DNA from: Meandrina meandrites
Taxonomy: Eukaryota > Cnidaria > Anthozoa > Scleractinia > Meandrinidae
Assembly: GCA_963693305.1 (NCBI GenBank)
Contig: OY855906.1
Location: 4,370,001-4,434,000, forward strand
Direction of reading: 5' to 3'
Length of the DNA stretch: 64,000 nt
Part shown: piece after piece, positions 12,864-22,738 of the stretch
Numbering within the stretch: the stretch's first letter is position 1
Layout: each line of letters starts with the position of its first letter
Position numbers and translations under genes: made by a program
Notes under the pieces: model-generated
Told to the model about the DNA's origin: nothing
What the model saw: the letters and a program-made list of their open reading frames with translations, nothing else
Databases searched by the model: none

Positions 12864-13440
12864 GAGTACAAATAACGCGCGAAACGAGTACAAATATCAC
12901 ACGATATTTGTACTCGTCTCATTCTCCCCGACCGCGCGAAAGATTAAAAACCATGGCAAGTCAGAATTTTTGGGGAAACGAAAACGTTGGATAATAAATC
13001 TCTTATTAGACATTTTAGTGTGTAGTATCGCTGTAGATTTTTACTCATCATTTGTATTTTGACTCGCCCTTCGGGCTCGCCAAAATACTGCATGACTCGT
13101 AAAAATATACAGCGATACTACACACTAACATGTCTAATAAGATATATTTATTATCCAACATTGCTTCGTAGAGTACAAATAACGCGCGAAACGAGTACAA
13201 ATATCACACGATATTTGTACTCGTCTCATTCCCCCCGACCGCGCGAAAGATTTAAAAACCTTGTCAAGTCAGAATTTTGGGGAAACGAAAACGTTGGATA
13301 ATAAATCTCTTATTAGAAATTTTAGTGTGTAGTATCGTTGTAAATTTTTACTCATCATTTGTATTTGTAATACTGCATAACTCGTAAAAACGTACAGCGA
13401 TACTACACACTTAAATGTCTAATAAGATATATTTACTGTT
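12864..13440. repeat. Two tandem copies of a 270-310 bp hairpin-rich repeat
   Basis: 12864-13170 and 13171-13440 both begin GAGTACAAATAACGCGCGAA. They share CACGATATTTGTACTCGTCT, CGAAAACGTTGGATAATAAA and, at the end, GTCTAATAAGATATATTTA. Inside each copy GTGTGTAGTATCG recurs inverted as CGATACTACACAC, and GTACAAATAT pairs with ATATTTGTAC. The first copy carries an extra CGCCCTTCGGGC hairpin. Confidence 0.75.
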
Positions 13441-13489
13441 CCTTCCGTAATTGATTGCCAGTGGATTTATATTTCCGTTATCGGGGTGG

Positions 13490-14864
13490 ATCCAGAATTT
13501 TATGAGGGGGTGGGGGGGGGGGGGGGGGGAGTTTAGAGGGGATGGCAGAAGTCAAAACACCAATGCCGCGTGACAGTGTCCCTTTAAGCGTGTGTCGAGA
13601 TCTCATTCTCGTAAACGGCCAGCAAATAGCTAAAATATAAATACGATCGTAAGTCGCCGTTTTACTATGATATGTACCACTGGCCAGGTCAATTTATGCA
13701 ATTTTCACCGTCAAAACTTCTGACGAAGCTGAAGACAACGTGAAGTGGAAAATTAATTTATACTCTGTATACTCGCTCTTCCATGCATTCTCGACTCCAG
13801 AGCTCTTTTCTTTCACGCATGTGCGTAGCGCGGCTGAAAAACCGAACATGCCGAAGGCTCTGGGGTCAAGAATGGCTGTTAGGGAAATGGTCAAAACTAT
13901 TGTACTCAGACAGGATCCACCACTCTGCGAAAAGACAGGTGGTCTCTTCATGTACCCCCCTTCCCCCACCTTAAAAGATGGTGTCTTGTTTGTATAGCCC
14001 CCATTCTATCAGGAGTAGAAACTAAGAAAAAGATTCAAACCTCCTTGTGCCATTTCTCCAGCAAGGCAAGCTACCTAATATGAAAGTCTCAACTCAAATT
14101 TTAAGGCCAATATATTTTGTCCATTTGGCTTACCAGACAGGTGGCATCTTGCATAGCCCCCCTTCCCCTACACAAGGTGGGTCATCGTCGAGTACACTTG
14201 TTATGACCACGTCCCTTATGTCGATCTTGTGTGTGTACACTAAAGTGTTCATTTCATTAAAAAATATATGAATTCGAAGTTGTGTTGCACGTTCTAAAAA
14301 ATAAGTATAGTTCGAGTTTAAGTCGCCGTGAGACTCCACATTAAAACAATGCGAGAAAATTTTGCATTGACAAAAGTAGAATATTACTGAAAACCTTTCA
14401 GACCTTGGGCGCTTTTGAATTCTTCTGAACGCAATACCCGTTGCCACGGATGTGAAATAGTTTAAAATCGTGTACCCCCAGGCTGGAAGAAAACAGAAGT
14501 CACCATTTCAATTCAAATCGGATCGGGCTGTATGTTTGCCAGAGAAAGTCAGGTGGAAAAAGTTTGAGAATTAGTAGTTTTGCGAATTCTTTTTGTTGTA
14601 CCAACCAGATAACTGTAAGTAAAATCCAACCACTTATTCATATTCTACAGGGGATAGGCCGTCATCGATAGTATACATGTATACAATATTCCAAGGAAGG
14701 TTAGATCTCGCTAGTCATGGTTTGATTTCTGAACTTTCAATTCTTCGCAAACGAAGTATGATGCAGGAACTTTCTTACTAGAATGCTGCTCATGTAAGGT
14801 ACACGTTTTCTACAAAGGAAAGGATACTCTTTCCTGTTTAAAAATGATTTAAGAAATATATGTT
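13490..14864. other. Repeat-rich intergenic stretch without a recognised gene
   Basis: A G-rich tract lies at 13505-13530, followed by an isolated element end with GTGACAGTGTCCCTTTAA at about 13570, related to the TTAA elements at 40086-40439. Short open frames at 13740-14270 show no family motif. Confidence 0.4.
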
Positions 14865-14869
14865 ATTTG

Positions 14870-15440
14870 CCGGCTGGGAGGTCCGTATAGTGAAAAACTG
14901 TGACCGAAATCTTGAAAATGCTGCCCGAGGCCACAGGCCGAGGGCAGCATTTTCAAGGCCGAGGTCACAATTTTTCACTATACGGACCGACCCAAAGCCG
15001 GTAAATAACTTATTTATTTTTTTCCTACCTTAATGCGTTTAGTTAAAGAAACGTTCAAAGATTGTCTTGCAAAGTGCGTTTGTTTTGTACGCGCGCATCC
15101 AATGTTGAGTCGAATGAATGAAGTTGAAATGTGTAGTTTGGTCGCCGCCCGCTGCACACGGCACGATATCAATGACCTTTTCCGCAAGTACTGTGGATTG
15201 TAGTGAATTTATTTTCTTTCGTGGTAAACAGATCATTCTTCACTCTTTAGCTATCGACTCAACATTGGATGCGCGCGTACAAGACACACGCATTTTGCAA
15301 GACAATCTTTGTACCTTTTTTTTTTTAACTAAATGCATTAAGGTAGGAAAAAAATATATAAGTTATTTACCGGCTTTGGGTCGGTCCGTATAGTGACCTC
15401 GGCCTTGAAAATGCATTTTCAAGACCTCGGTCACAGTTTT
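14870..15440. mobile_element. Long fold-back element
   Basis: The left arm runs about 14870-15115 and the right arm about 15248-15440 in inverse orientation, around a loop of about 130 bp. Shared words include GGTCCGTATAGTGA, TATTTACCGGC, CCTACCTTAATGC and GATTGTCTTGCAAA. The left arm itself folds around TGCTGCCCGAGG / GGCCGAGGGCAGCA. No transposase frame is present. Confidence 0.65.
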
Positions 15441-16650
15441 TCTTGTCAATTTCAAAATCATCTTCTCAATGTTTACACGTCCCGGGAACAAATAGTGAAC
15501 CAAGAAGGAAGAAACAACGTTTATGAAAGGTTCCATTATAATTACCGCGCAGTAGATGCGTTTCATCATTCTTCCCATGCATTTATTTTGTCATTTACTT
15601 TCGTTGACATAGCTTGACTTTGTCATTAATGTTTCTTACCAGCTATCTATCCCTGGGTTACTGATTTCAGCCTCGAGTAAATTAACTCAGATATAAATGG
15701 CTCCTTTGCGAAAAGCTTGCCAAACGAAAGGGCTTCAATTTGTTCCACTCCTTCTGTGCTTTAATTGTCGCGAAGTTATACATAAGTATCAAAAAAGATT
15801 TGTTTTTCGAGAGCAAAACGGAAGAGAAGGGATTTATTTATCGCTTTTTTATTGTATTGCACGCTAATTTCAAGCCGGGAATTCACCTTTATCCCTATAT
15901 CAGCTCTTTTAGCAAACCAGAATTATGACACATGTCACGTCAAACCTGATAGGCCCTTTTTCGTGGATTTTCTGATTTAATCATGAAGAAAAGTTGTTCT
16001 TTCGGAAAACACGCATTTGAAAGGAAACACTCGAACATTCACTTCAGAGGTACCACTGACGAATCGACTTCAGCAGAACACCTTTTCTATAATAAGTAAA
16101 TTTCATCCTGTTTACTACTAATGGGTAGGTCGCTCAAACAAGCTAAACGACCTTTGATGTAGACGATATACAACAGGGATGTCGTCACGAAAATATGTGC
16201 ATGGGGGGGGGGGGGGGGGGGGGTCTGAACCTCCCGTTCCCCGACAGCTTGGGATATCCCGCATCCTTCCCTCTCTTCTCCCGCCTCCCGCCTCTTTTCT
16301 CCTAGGTTACCGCCCTCCTGTCGCCCCACCCCCTTCCGCCTCCCGCTCCTTTTCTCCCTGTCTCCCGCCCTCCTGTCACCCCCCCCCCCCCCCCACTTCC
16401 AAGCGTCCTTGAGTCTTTGTAACAGGGTTTTTAAGCGCGCATCATTTTCCATATATTTCTTAAATATGTGTTCAGGGAAACAATTTTTTCACTGAGAAAA
16501 AACAGATCGCCAGGAAAGGTGGAAGGAGAGACATGGTGCGAGCAACCTTCCCCACCACTTCCCCTGCGAAATTTGTCTTTCCTCCACACGCAGTTTAAAT
16601 GATTTATTTTCCTGCAGGTAACTGTTTTATCAAGGAATAGTTTGGAGAAG
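15441..16650. other. Intergenic DNA and 5' flank of the secreted-peptide gene
   Basis: No gene is recognised. A poly-G run lies at 16205-16223 and CT-rich low-complexity DNA at 16240-16400. TTTTCCTGCAG at 16608-16618 is a plausible 5'UTR acceptor for the gene starting at 16651. Confidence 0.4.
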
Positions 16651-18472
16651 ATGAACCAAACCAAAATGTTTGTTGTGCTCATTTCAATGTGCCTTGTAAT
16701 GTCATTGGTGGTTGACAGCGGGTAAGTGTTCTTAATCTGACTGCCTTCACTTCCTTACATACTTACAGATTCACAGCTAATAAGTCTAATAATTAACAAT
16801 TTTCATTAATAATTAATTGTTAATAATTAAGAATTTTTGCCGGAGGCAGCGTGGCCTAGTGGTAAGGGCGCTGGACTTGTAATCCGGAGGTCCCGTGTTC
16901 AAATCCTCCTCCCTGCCACTAGATGGATTTGTCTTCGGTGGTCCCGAATTCAACTCCTCCACGCTTTGTATATAGCCAACTGGTCAGCCTCCTGCCAGTT
17001 GGGATTCTTAACAAGTTTCTGTTCGATTTAAATGGCAGGTCCACACCAGCCTTATGGTTGCCCTACTAGACCTGCCTTAACAAAAAGTTATGTATGTATG
17101 TATGTAATTATTCAACGAAGTGGAGGTGAATAGTAATTTGCTAATCACCTCCGAGTTAACCAATCAGCGCGCGCGGAAAGCACTATTCACTTTCAGTAGT
17201 TACCCGGCTTTCAATGTGTGATTAAAAAGCTGATTCGAGATTACTGTGAATATTGATTTAGTTTAGTGACTTTTCAGTTAAGTAAGGTTTCCAGTCATTA
17301 TTTTATGTGTTTAAGTTTTTACTTTGGCTTATCGCAAACGCTACAAAGCATTAGCATAAAGGACTTCTACACATACAAGAGAAAATAAATAAAAACCTTT
17401 TCTTCCGAGCTTAGGAGTACATTTACGCCTTCGTATCGGGATGTTAGACCATCGCAGAAATAAAAAGACTTAGAAGCTGATTATTCCAAAGCCTACTGCA
17501 TTTATTAAAACACTTCTAATCTTTCATCCCACACAGAATGAGCTTAGAGCTCTGTCGTAGTACAGAGAGAAGCTATACACCCATTGTGTCGGCCGCAAGT
17601 TAAGCTAAGTTTCGTCCCCATTTTGTCAGGAAGAGAGCTGTGCCTTCTAAATTTTACCACATCTTTGTCACACTGGGGGAAAAAGTCTAAAAATCGTACC
17701 ATTTATGAATAACTTTTCATATTTCTTCACCAAACTTTGCAAACAAGTGTCAATAGTCATGCAAAGTAATTTCCATTTCAAAGATGACACGAGATGTCAC
17801 AATAGATGACGTCATAACACATGTTTTAAACAAAGTTTACTGAATATAAAACCAAGGAGAACTTTCAAGTATCGTGGGTCTTTCGGTAATAAGTAGCATT
17901 GTACTAAATGCAAACGCGACAATCTGATTGGTTGAGATACTCGTATACTTTCAGCCGTTACTACAAATTCGCGCGTGCGTTCAAATTCGCGCGTGCGTTC
18001 ACCATAAAACAGCAAAATTTAAAATTGAAGTAAACTGTAAAGGGGAAAAAACAGTTTGTCATATTTTTAAGCTTATGGCGTAGTGCAGAGAGAAGCTATA
18101 CAAAAGTCTAATTGTTAATTGAATAGCAGCCAGTGAGCGACTATTAGACAAACCCGCAATCTGATTGGCTAAAACAAACCCACAATCTGACTGGCTATGC
18201 AAGAGCGGTCAAATTGTTAAAAAGCTGACGATGAGATTGACAGTCAATCAGATTCATGGATCAAGTCCGGGATCAATGTGGATTTACAGCAGAAAACGAT
18301 ATAAATAATAAGTGACAATCAATCTAATTTACTCTACAGGGATGCATGGAGACGTCGCCGAGCGAATCTCACCAAAAAGAACGAGGATGCTGGTTTGGGT
18401 TTTGACGAGGAAACGACACAGGATGAAAACGAGGACGTGACTGAAGAACAGAAATGTCCAAAATGCAAATGA
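16651..18472 (+). CDS. Small secreted acidic peptide with WRRRR motif, two exons
   Basis: Exons 16651-16721 and 18340-18472 join in frame to 67 residues. The first exon encodes a signal peptide (MNQTKMFVVLISMCLVM then SLVVDSG). The mature part starts at or near DAWRRRRANLTKK, continues with an acidic stretch (EETTQDENEDVTEEQ) and ends in a CPKC pair, CPKCK-stop. The basic block could be a prohormone processing site or a binding patch. The two terminal cysteines could form a small disulphide loop or a dimer. An AATAAA lies at 18535-18540. I do not recognise the family, and function is unknown. The signal peptide and the clean splice join make it a credible gene. Confidence 0.68.
16843..17105 (+). 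mobile_element. tRNA-Thr(UGU)-derived SINE (family 2) in the intron of the secreted-peptide gene
   Basis: The head GGCAGCGTGGCCTAGTGGTA carries box A. The anticodon arm CTGGA-CTTGTAA-TCCGG gives anticodon TGT, and a box B-like GTTCAAATCC follows. A body with CCACGCTTTGTATATAGCC and a (TATG)n tail completes the element. The head does not fold as a clean tRNA in the T arm, so it is called a SINE and not a tRNA gene. Confidence 0.8.
17106..18339 (+). other. Remainder of the secreted-peptide intron
   Basis: No exon was recognised. The stretch holds repeated CAATCTGATTGGCT words (about 17920 and 18160-18200) and a tandem GTTCAAATTCGCGCGTGC at 17965-18000. Confidence 0.4.
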
Positions 18473-19199
18473 GCGTAATGTGATTCTACTAAAAGTACAT
18501 GTAGAGAGAAAAACTCATGTTAAATAATAATGATAATAAAAGTGGTTGGTAAACAGGTGGGCATTCGACTATTCCCTTTGCATGTTTGAGCTAGCATATG
18601 TAATATGCAGAATGCCGTCCTTACTCATTTTTCGAATAGTTAAAGAGAGTTCTCTCGCATTGTTTAATTTGCAGTATTTTTTACTTCTCGTCAACATCTT
18701 ATGTTGTTGTGATGTGAAATATATGAAGTGATTCATATGTGAACTCTGGATGTGAATGTAAGTGAGAAACGATCTTCGCTGTCAATTTTCCAATGAAATT
18801 TTAGAAGGAAAGGAACGCTAAACCAAAAACAACCAATCAGATTTCAAGATTTACTAAAAAAAGCCGCTAAACTTTACATTTGTGATGCTCTTTTGAGAAT
18901 TTTGTTGGAAGTCTTTTCTTTTCCGCAGATTTCTAAAACAATGTGTTACTTATACATTGCCGTTTGACTAACTGGGCCCTGTTATGTGCCAAAAAGACAA
19001 TTCTTGTAGAATTCTTCCATGTAAAACTTAAACAGCAAAAACACTCCACCTCAACCGAAATTTTAGCTGCTTTCTCTGGTTGCTTATACTACCAATAGAC
19101 GTCTGAGTCAAATAGCCGGTGACGTCGCCTGGGCACGTTTCCCTTTCGTAAACGGTCGATGCCATGTTAGCGGCACTAAAAGAAAATGGAAAAATGTAC

Positions 19200-19285
19200 G
19201 TCACCACACAGAATCAAACCCTGAACCCCTGGCCTGTGTTAGCATCCCTCTCTCACCACTACACCGCCACGTCGATCCACCAAAC
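19200..19285 (-). repeat. tRNA-like SINE remnant
   Basis: The minus strand reads GACGTGGCGGTGTAGTGGTG followed about 35 nt later by GGGTTTGATTC, in box A/box B order and spacing. Flanks beyond the head were not assigned to a family. Confidence 0.4.
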
Positions 19286-19421
19286 CCCCGAAGAATTGAA
19301 TTATATAAGGTGACTTTCTTAACCGTTACATCTAAAATAGATGTATCAGTTATTCCTAACCTAAGCGTGAATCCAATTAGAACAAGAGTTCATCCTCTCT
19401 TGGTTCCCTCTGATATCCCGC

Positions 19422-19853
19422 CATCCTCGGAGACCCAGGGGCAGTTAGTGGGGGCGAGGGAAAGTCGTAACGGGCGAAAAAAAAAATTCGGCGAAGAAAA
19501 GTAAAGTACGAAATGAGGAGCCCCTGGGGACACAGTCTTACCGGACCAGTTCCAAACGGTCGGAGTCGTTCTGGCTTCTGATTGGTGCCACAAAACCTTT
19601 GTTTTTTTGTGCCCAATCAGAGAACAGCAAGACCAGGGAGTCGTTTCGTGTGTTCTTACACGGATTCATACAAGAAGGCCAGTTGCTCGCCATGTTTGTT
19701 TTTGCTCCAGGAGAAAAATTCTAATCACAGGACAAGATGCAGGGCAAATCGTGCGGCATATCCACAAAAAGCCTCACCGGAAATACGCTGGATCTTCGCA
19801 GGTATTGTAAGAGTCGCATAGATTCCGAGTTTTAATGCACTCACTGATTTCGA
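19422..19853 (+). repeat. Left terminal inverted repeat of the Mutator-like element
   Basis: It is the inverse of 22300-22729. Similarity fades just after ATTCCGAGTTTTAA and CACTCACTGATT. Open frames within it are mirrored in the right copy and are not treated as genes. Confidence 0.85.
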
Positions 19854-21327
19854 GAGGCTTTTCTTTGGACGAAATAAATATTGTTTTTCGAAATTTCTGA
19901 CTGAAACTTTTCTTTCGAGTTGTTTACGATGAGTAATATTAATCTAAAAGAAAATGTCCCTGACCGTCAAGTCGGATCGTGTGCTCTTGTTAACATAATG
20001 AGAAAACTGACTCGTGGAACACAACTCAAATGTGATATTTACTGCTGTTTCTTTTTGTTTAAATCCTGTAGTATTTCATGAACCTGTCTGAAATGTAGTA
20101 CCCTTTACACCAAAACTAATCAGTAATGTTGAATACATTTGTATTTAAAATTTAATGTCCTGTACCACTCTTTTGCTTCTTTCGCCTTATGCATCAAATA
20201 CTGTAGTACTTTAGTGTACACCAAATCATTGGATTGTGTTTTTTGGTCACTCTGCAGCTTACTGGTTACTCCAACTTGGATGGTATGTGCTGCCCACAAC
20301 CTCCAAGCTCATTTTATGTGAATTAAAAGATATCTTACTGCAGATTTTTTGATATAATAAATCAGCTTTGTGTTCCTGTTGGAAAAGGCAAATAACAAAT
20401 ATACATGGGCATATTCTTACCTCAAATGCTGCTGTAATGACAGCCCTGCTTGCTATTAAGTCCTCATAAAATAGTTAGTTTATATGCTTTGCTGCATGCT
20501 CGTGTAACCCATATACCTGATTACTGTCAATTAATTACCCCAGTAAAACCATCATGAGGAATATATTGCCTGTAAATTTGCACAGCCTGGGGGTAGGGTT
20601 TAAGACTACTTCAGCTGTTACTTTGACAGCACAAACATTCAAAGGTTTAAAGCAGGCACTGATCAATCACTCTTGCTTGGAGTTGGACAAAGGATACAGA
20701 AAAATTGTAAGACAAAGAAGTTTTTATTGCACTGTTAAATGCACCTCCCTAGATGTCAAGAAATTAAATACTCTAAGCTGATGAAAGAGTTGGAAAGGGA
20801 GGCACCTACCCTATAAAAGGTTCTAAGGGTAATTGTAATGATATCACAGTTTTTTAAGAGGAAAATGTAGTCTTTCGGGCCTTTCACTAGTTCAGCTGGT
20901 GCCACACTGTTAAAGGCAAGAAATACACAACACCTCATTGGACCTTCTCTTTTTCTTGGTGAAGCACAAAAACGGTTTGTAGTTTACTTGCTTCACGAAT
21001 GCAGTTGAAAAAAAATCATAGCATCAATTCTAGCAGTTCTGTATACAAGATATTTGTCACAGGGACCTACAGTGAAGGTTAATGGTTGAGCTTCCTCAAG
21101 TCTCTTATAGATCAATCAACTGTTGAGACCATCCTCCACCTCCTTACTACTGCACTCTTCATTTAGAGTCACTCCTACTCCCTGGGATGCTTTTTTCTCT
21201 CTCCCCAAGCCTGATCTCCTAAATTTGAATTTGACATGGTACTCACCCAATCAAAAAGGAAAAGCGATCGCTCGCTGAAGTACGCCTCCATTGCAGGCTA
21301 TTATTGATATATTTGGTATAAAAAACT

Positions 21328-21620
21328 GGGAGGCGTGGTGGCCTAATGGTTCGTTTGCTGGACTCCAGATTGGGTGGTCTGGGTTTGTGCCCTGGCCGGG
21401 ATCATTATGTTGTGTTCTTGGGCAAGATACTTTACTCTCATAGTGCCTCTCTCCACCCAGGTGTACAAATGGGTAATGGTAAATTTACTGCTGGGAGTAA
21501 CCCTGTGATGGACTAGCATCCCACCTAGGGGGGAGTAAAAATAGTCCTAGTCGCTTCATGCTACGGAAACCGTGATAAGCTCCAGCCTGATGGGCCACTA
21601 GGCTCATGTGCAGACTTATA
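21328..21620 (+). mobile_element. tRNA-derived SINE (family 1), nested in the Mutator-like element
   Basis: It starts GGAGGCGTGGTGGCCTAATG, continues with TTCTTGGGCAAGATAC and CTCTCCACCCAGGTGTAC, and ends with CTGATGGGCCACTAGGC. It matches 7069-7352 in inverse orientation. Confidence 0.85.
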
Positions 21621-22299
21621 AAAAAGCATACATGTAAACACGAATGACCACTTCATTTTAATATATAGTATCACAGCCTGCAGCTCTGATTGGTATTTAT
21701 CAAAATAAAGATATCAATTTTAAGATCAATTCTGAATGCTTGTCAATCAATCAATTTACTTCATTGTATACTTTTACAGTGGCTAATACTTGTTTTTAGT
21801 TATACAGTTATACAACTACATTATAAAAAAACAGTCCGTTACGTCGATGAGGAGGCCCTTAAAACCTCAGACATTGGAATATTTATGAGCTGTGTGATGG
21901 AATATTAAATTATTATAATATTATTCTTTTCTTGCAGTGCAAATTTCATATAAGAATTACTTGCACGTTACAAAATAAACTTTCAATCACAGTACTGGTG
22001 ATATCATACAAAAGTATAAAATTAAAAACGAAATTACGTACACTTCCATATGTACTCAGTATGCCAAGGGAAAAATGTAAAACTTGGGTGAATTGCATCT
22101 TGAAATTGACTCGACGAAATACTAAAATTTCTTATCCATGTTGACCGAAGACTCGCGCTCGATAGCGTCAGCTCGAGTGTCTTTTTGGTGTGCAGAGAAG
22201 ATCGTGCTGCATGTGTACGCGAAGCTTCCAGTTGCTTGACACACCTGCCTGGCCTGTGCGACGAAAACTTACTCAGGACTGGCAAATTTAATTAAGCTC

Positions 22300-22729
22300 A
22301 TAGTCTCTCGACATCAGTGAATCGGTGAGTGTTTTAAAACTCGGAATAGATGCGACTCTTACAATACCTGCGAAGATCCAGCGTATTTCCGGTGAGGCTT
22401 TTTGTGGATATGCCGCACGATTTGCCCTGCATCTTGTCCTGTGATTAGAATTTTTCTCCTCGAGCAACATGGCCTTCTTGTATGAATCCGTGTAAGAACA
22501 CACGAAACGACTCCCTGGTCTTGCTGTTCTCTGATTGGGCACAAAAAAACAAAGGTTTTGTGGCACCAATCAGAAGCCAGAACGACTCCGACCGTTTGGA
22601 ACTGGTCCGGTAAGACCGTGTCCCCAGGGGCTCCTCATTTCGTACTTTACTTTTCTTCGCCGAATTTTTTTTTTCGCCCGTTACGACTTTCCCTCGCCCC
22701 CACTAACTGCCCCTGGGTCTCCGAGGATG
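22300..22729 (-). repeat. Right terminal inverted repeat of the Mutator-like element
   Basis: It is nearly identical to the left repeat in inverse orientation, apart from a short internal deletion and a few substitutions at the inner end. Confidence 0.85.
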
Positions 22730-22738
22730 ATATCCCGC

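Larger units (their letters stand above)
19422..22729. mobile_element. 3.3-kb DNA transposon with ~430-bp terminal inverted repeats and 9-bp target duplication (Mutator-like)
   Basis: The left terminus (about 19422-19853) and right terminus (about 22300-22729) are inverted copies beginning CATCCTCGGAGACCCAGGGG. The right copy has a small deletion where the left reads GTTTGTTTTTGCTC. The target duplication ATATCCCGC flanks both ends (19413-19421 and 22730-22738). Long inverted repeats with 9-bp duplications are typical of MULE elements. The 2.4-kb interior has no recognisable transposase, so this looks non-autonomous. A family 1 SINE is nested at 21328-21620. Confidence 0.85.

Noticed and set aside
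16179..16452. Pro/Gly-rich open frames
   Set aside because: They derive from poly-G and CT-rich low-complexity DNA.
16843..16918. Functional tRNA-Thr gene
   Set aside because: The T arm pairs poorly, the acceptor stem has a mismatch, and the sequence continues into a SINE body and tetranucleotide tail with a related copy at 11353.
19582..19821. Open frames mirrored in both ends of the Mutator-like element
   Set aside because: They exist only because the terminal repeats are duplicated, and have no known motif.
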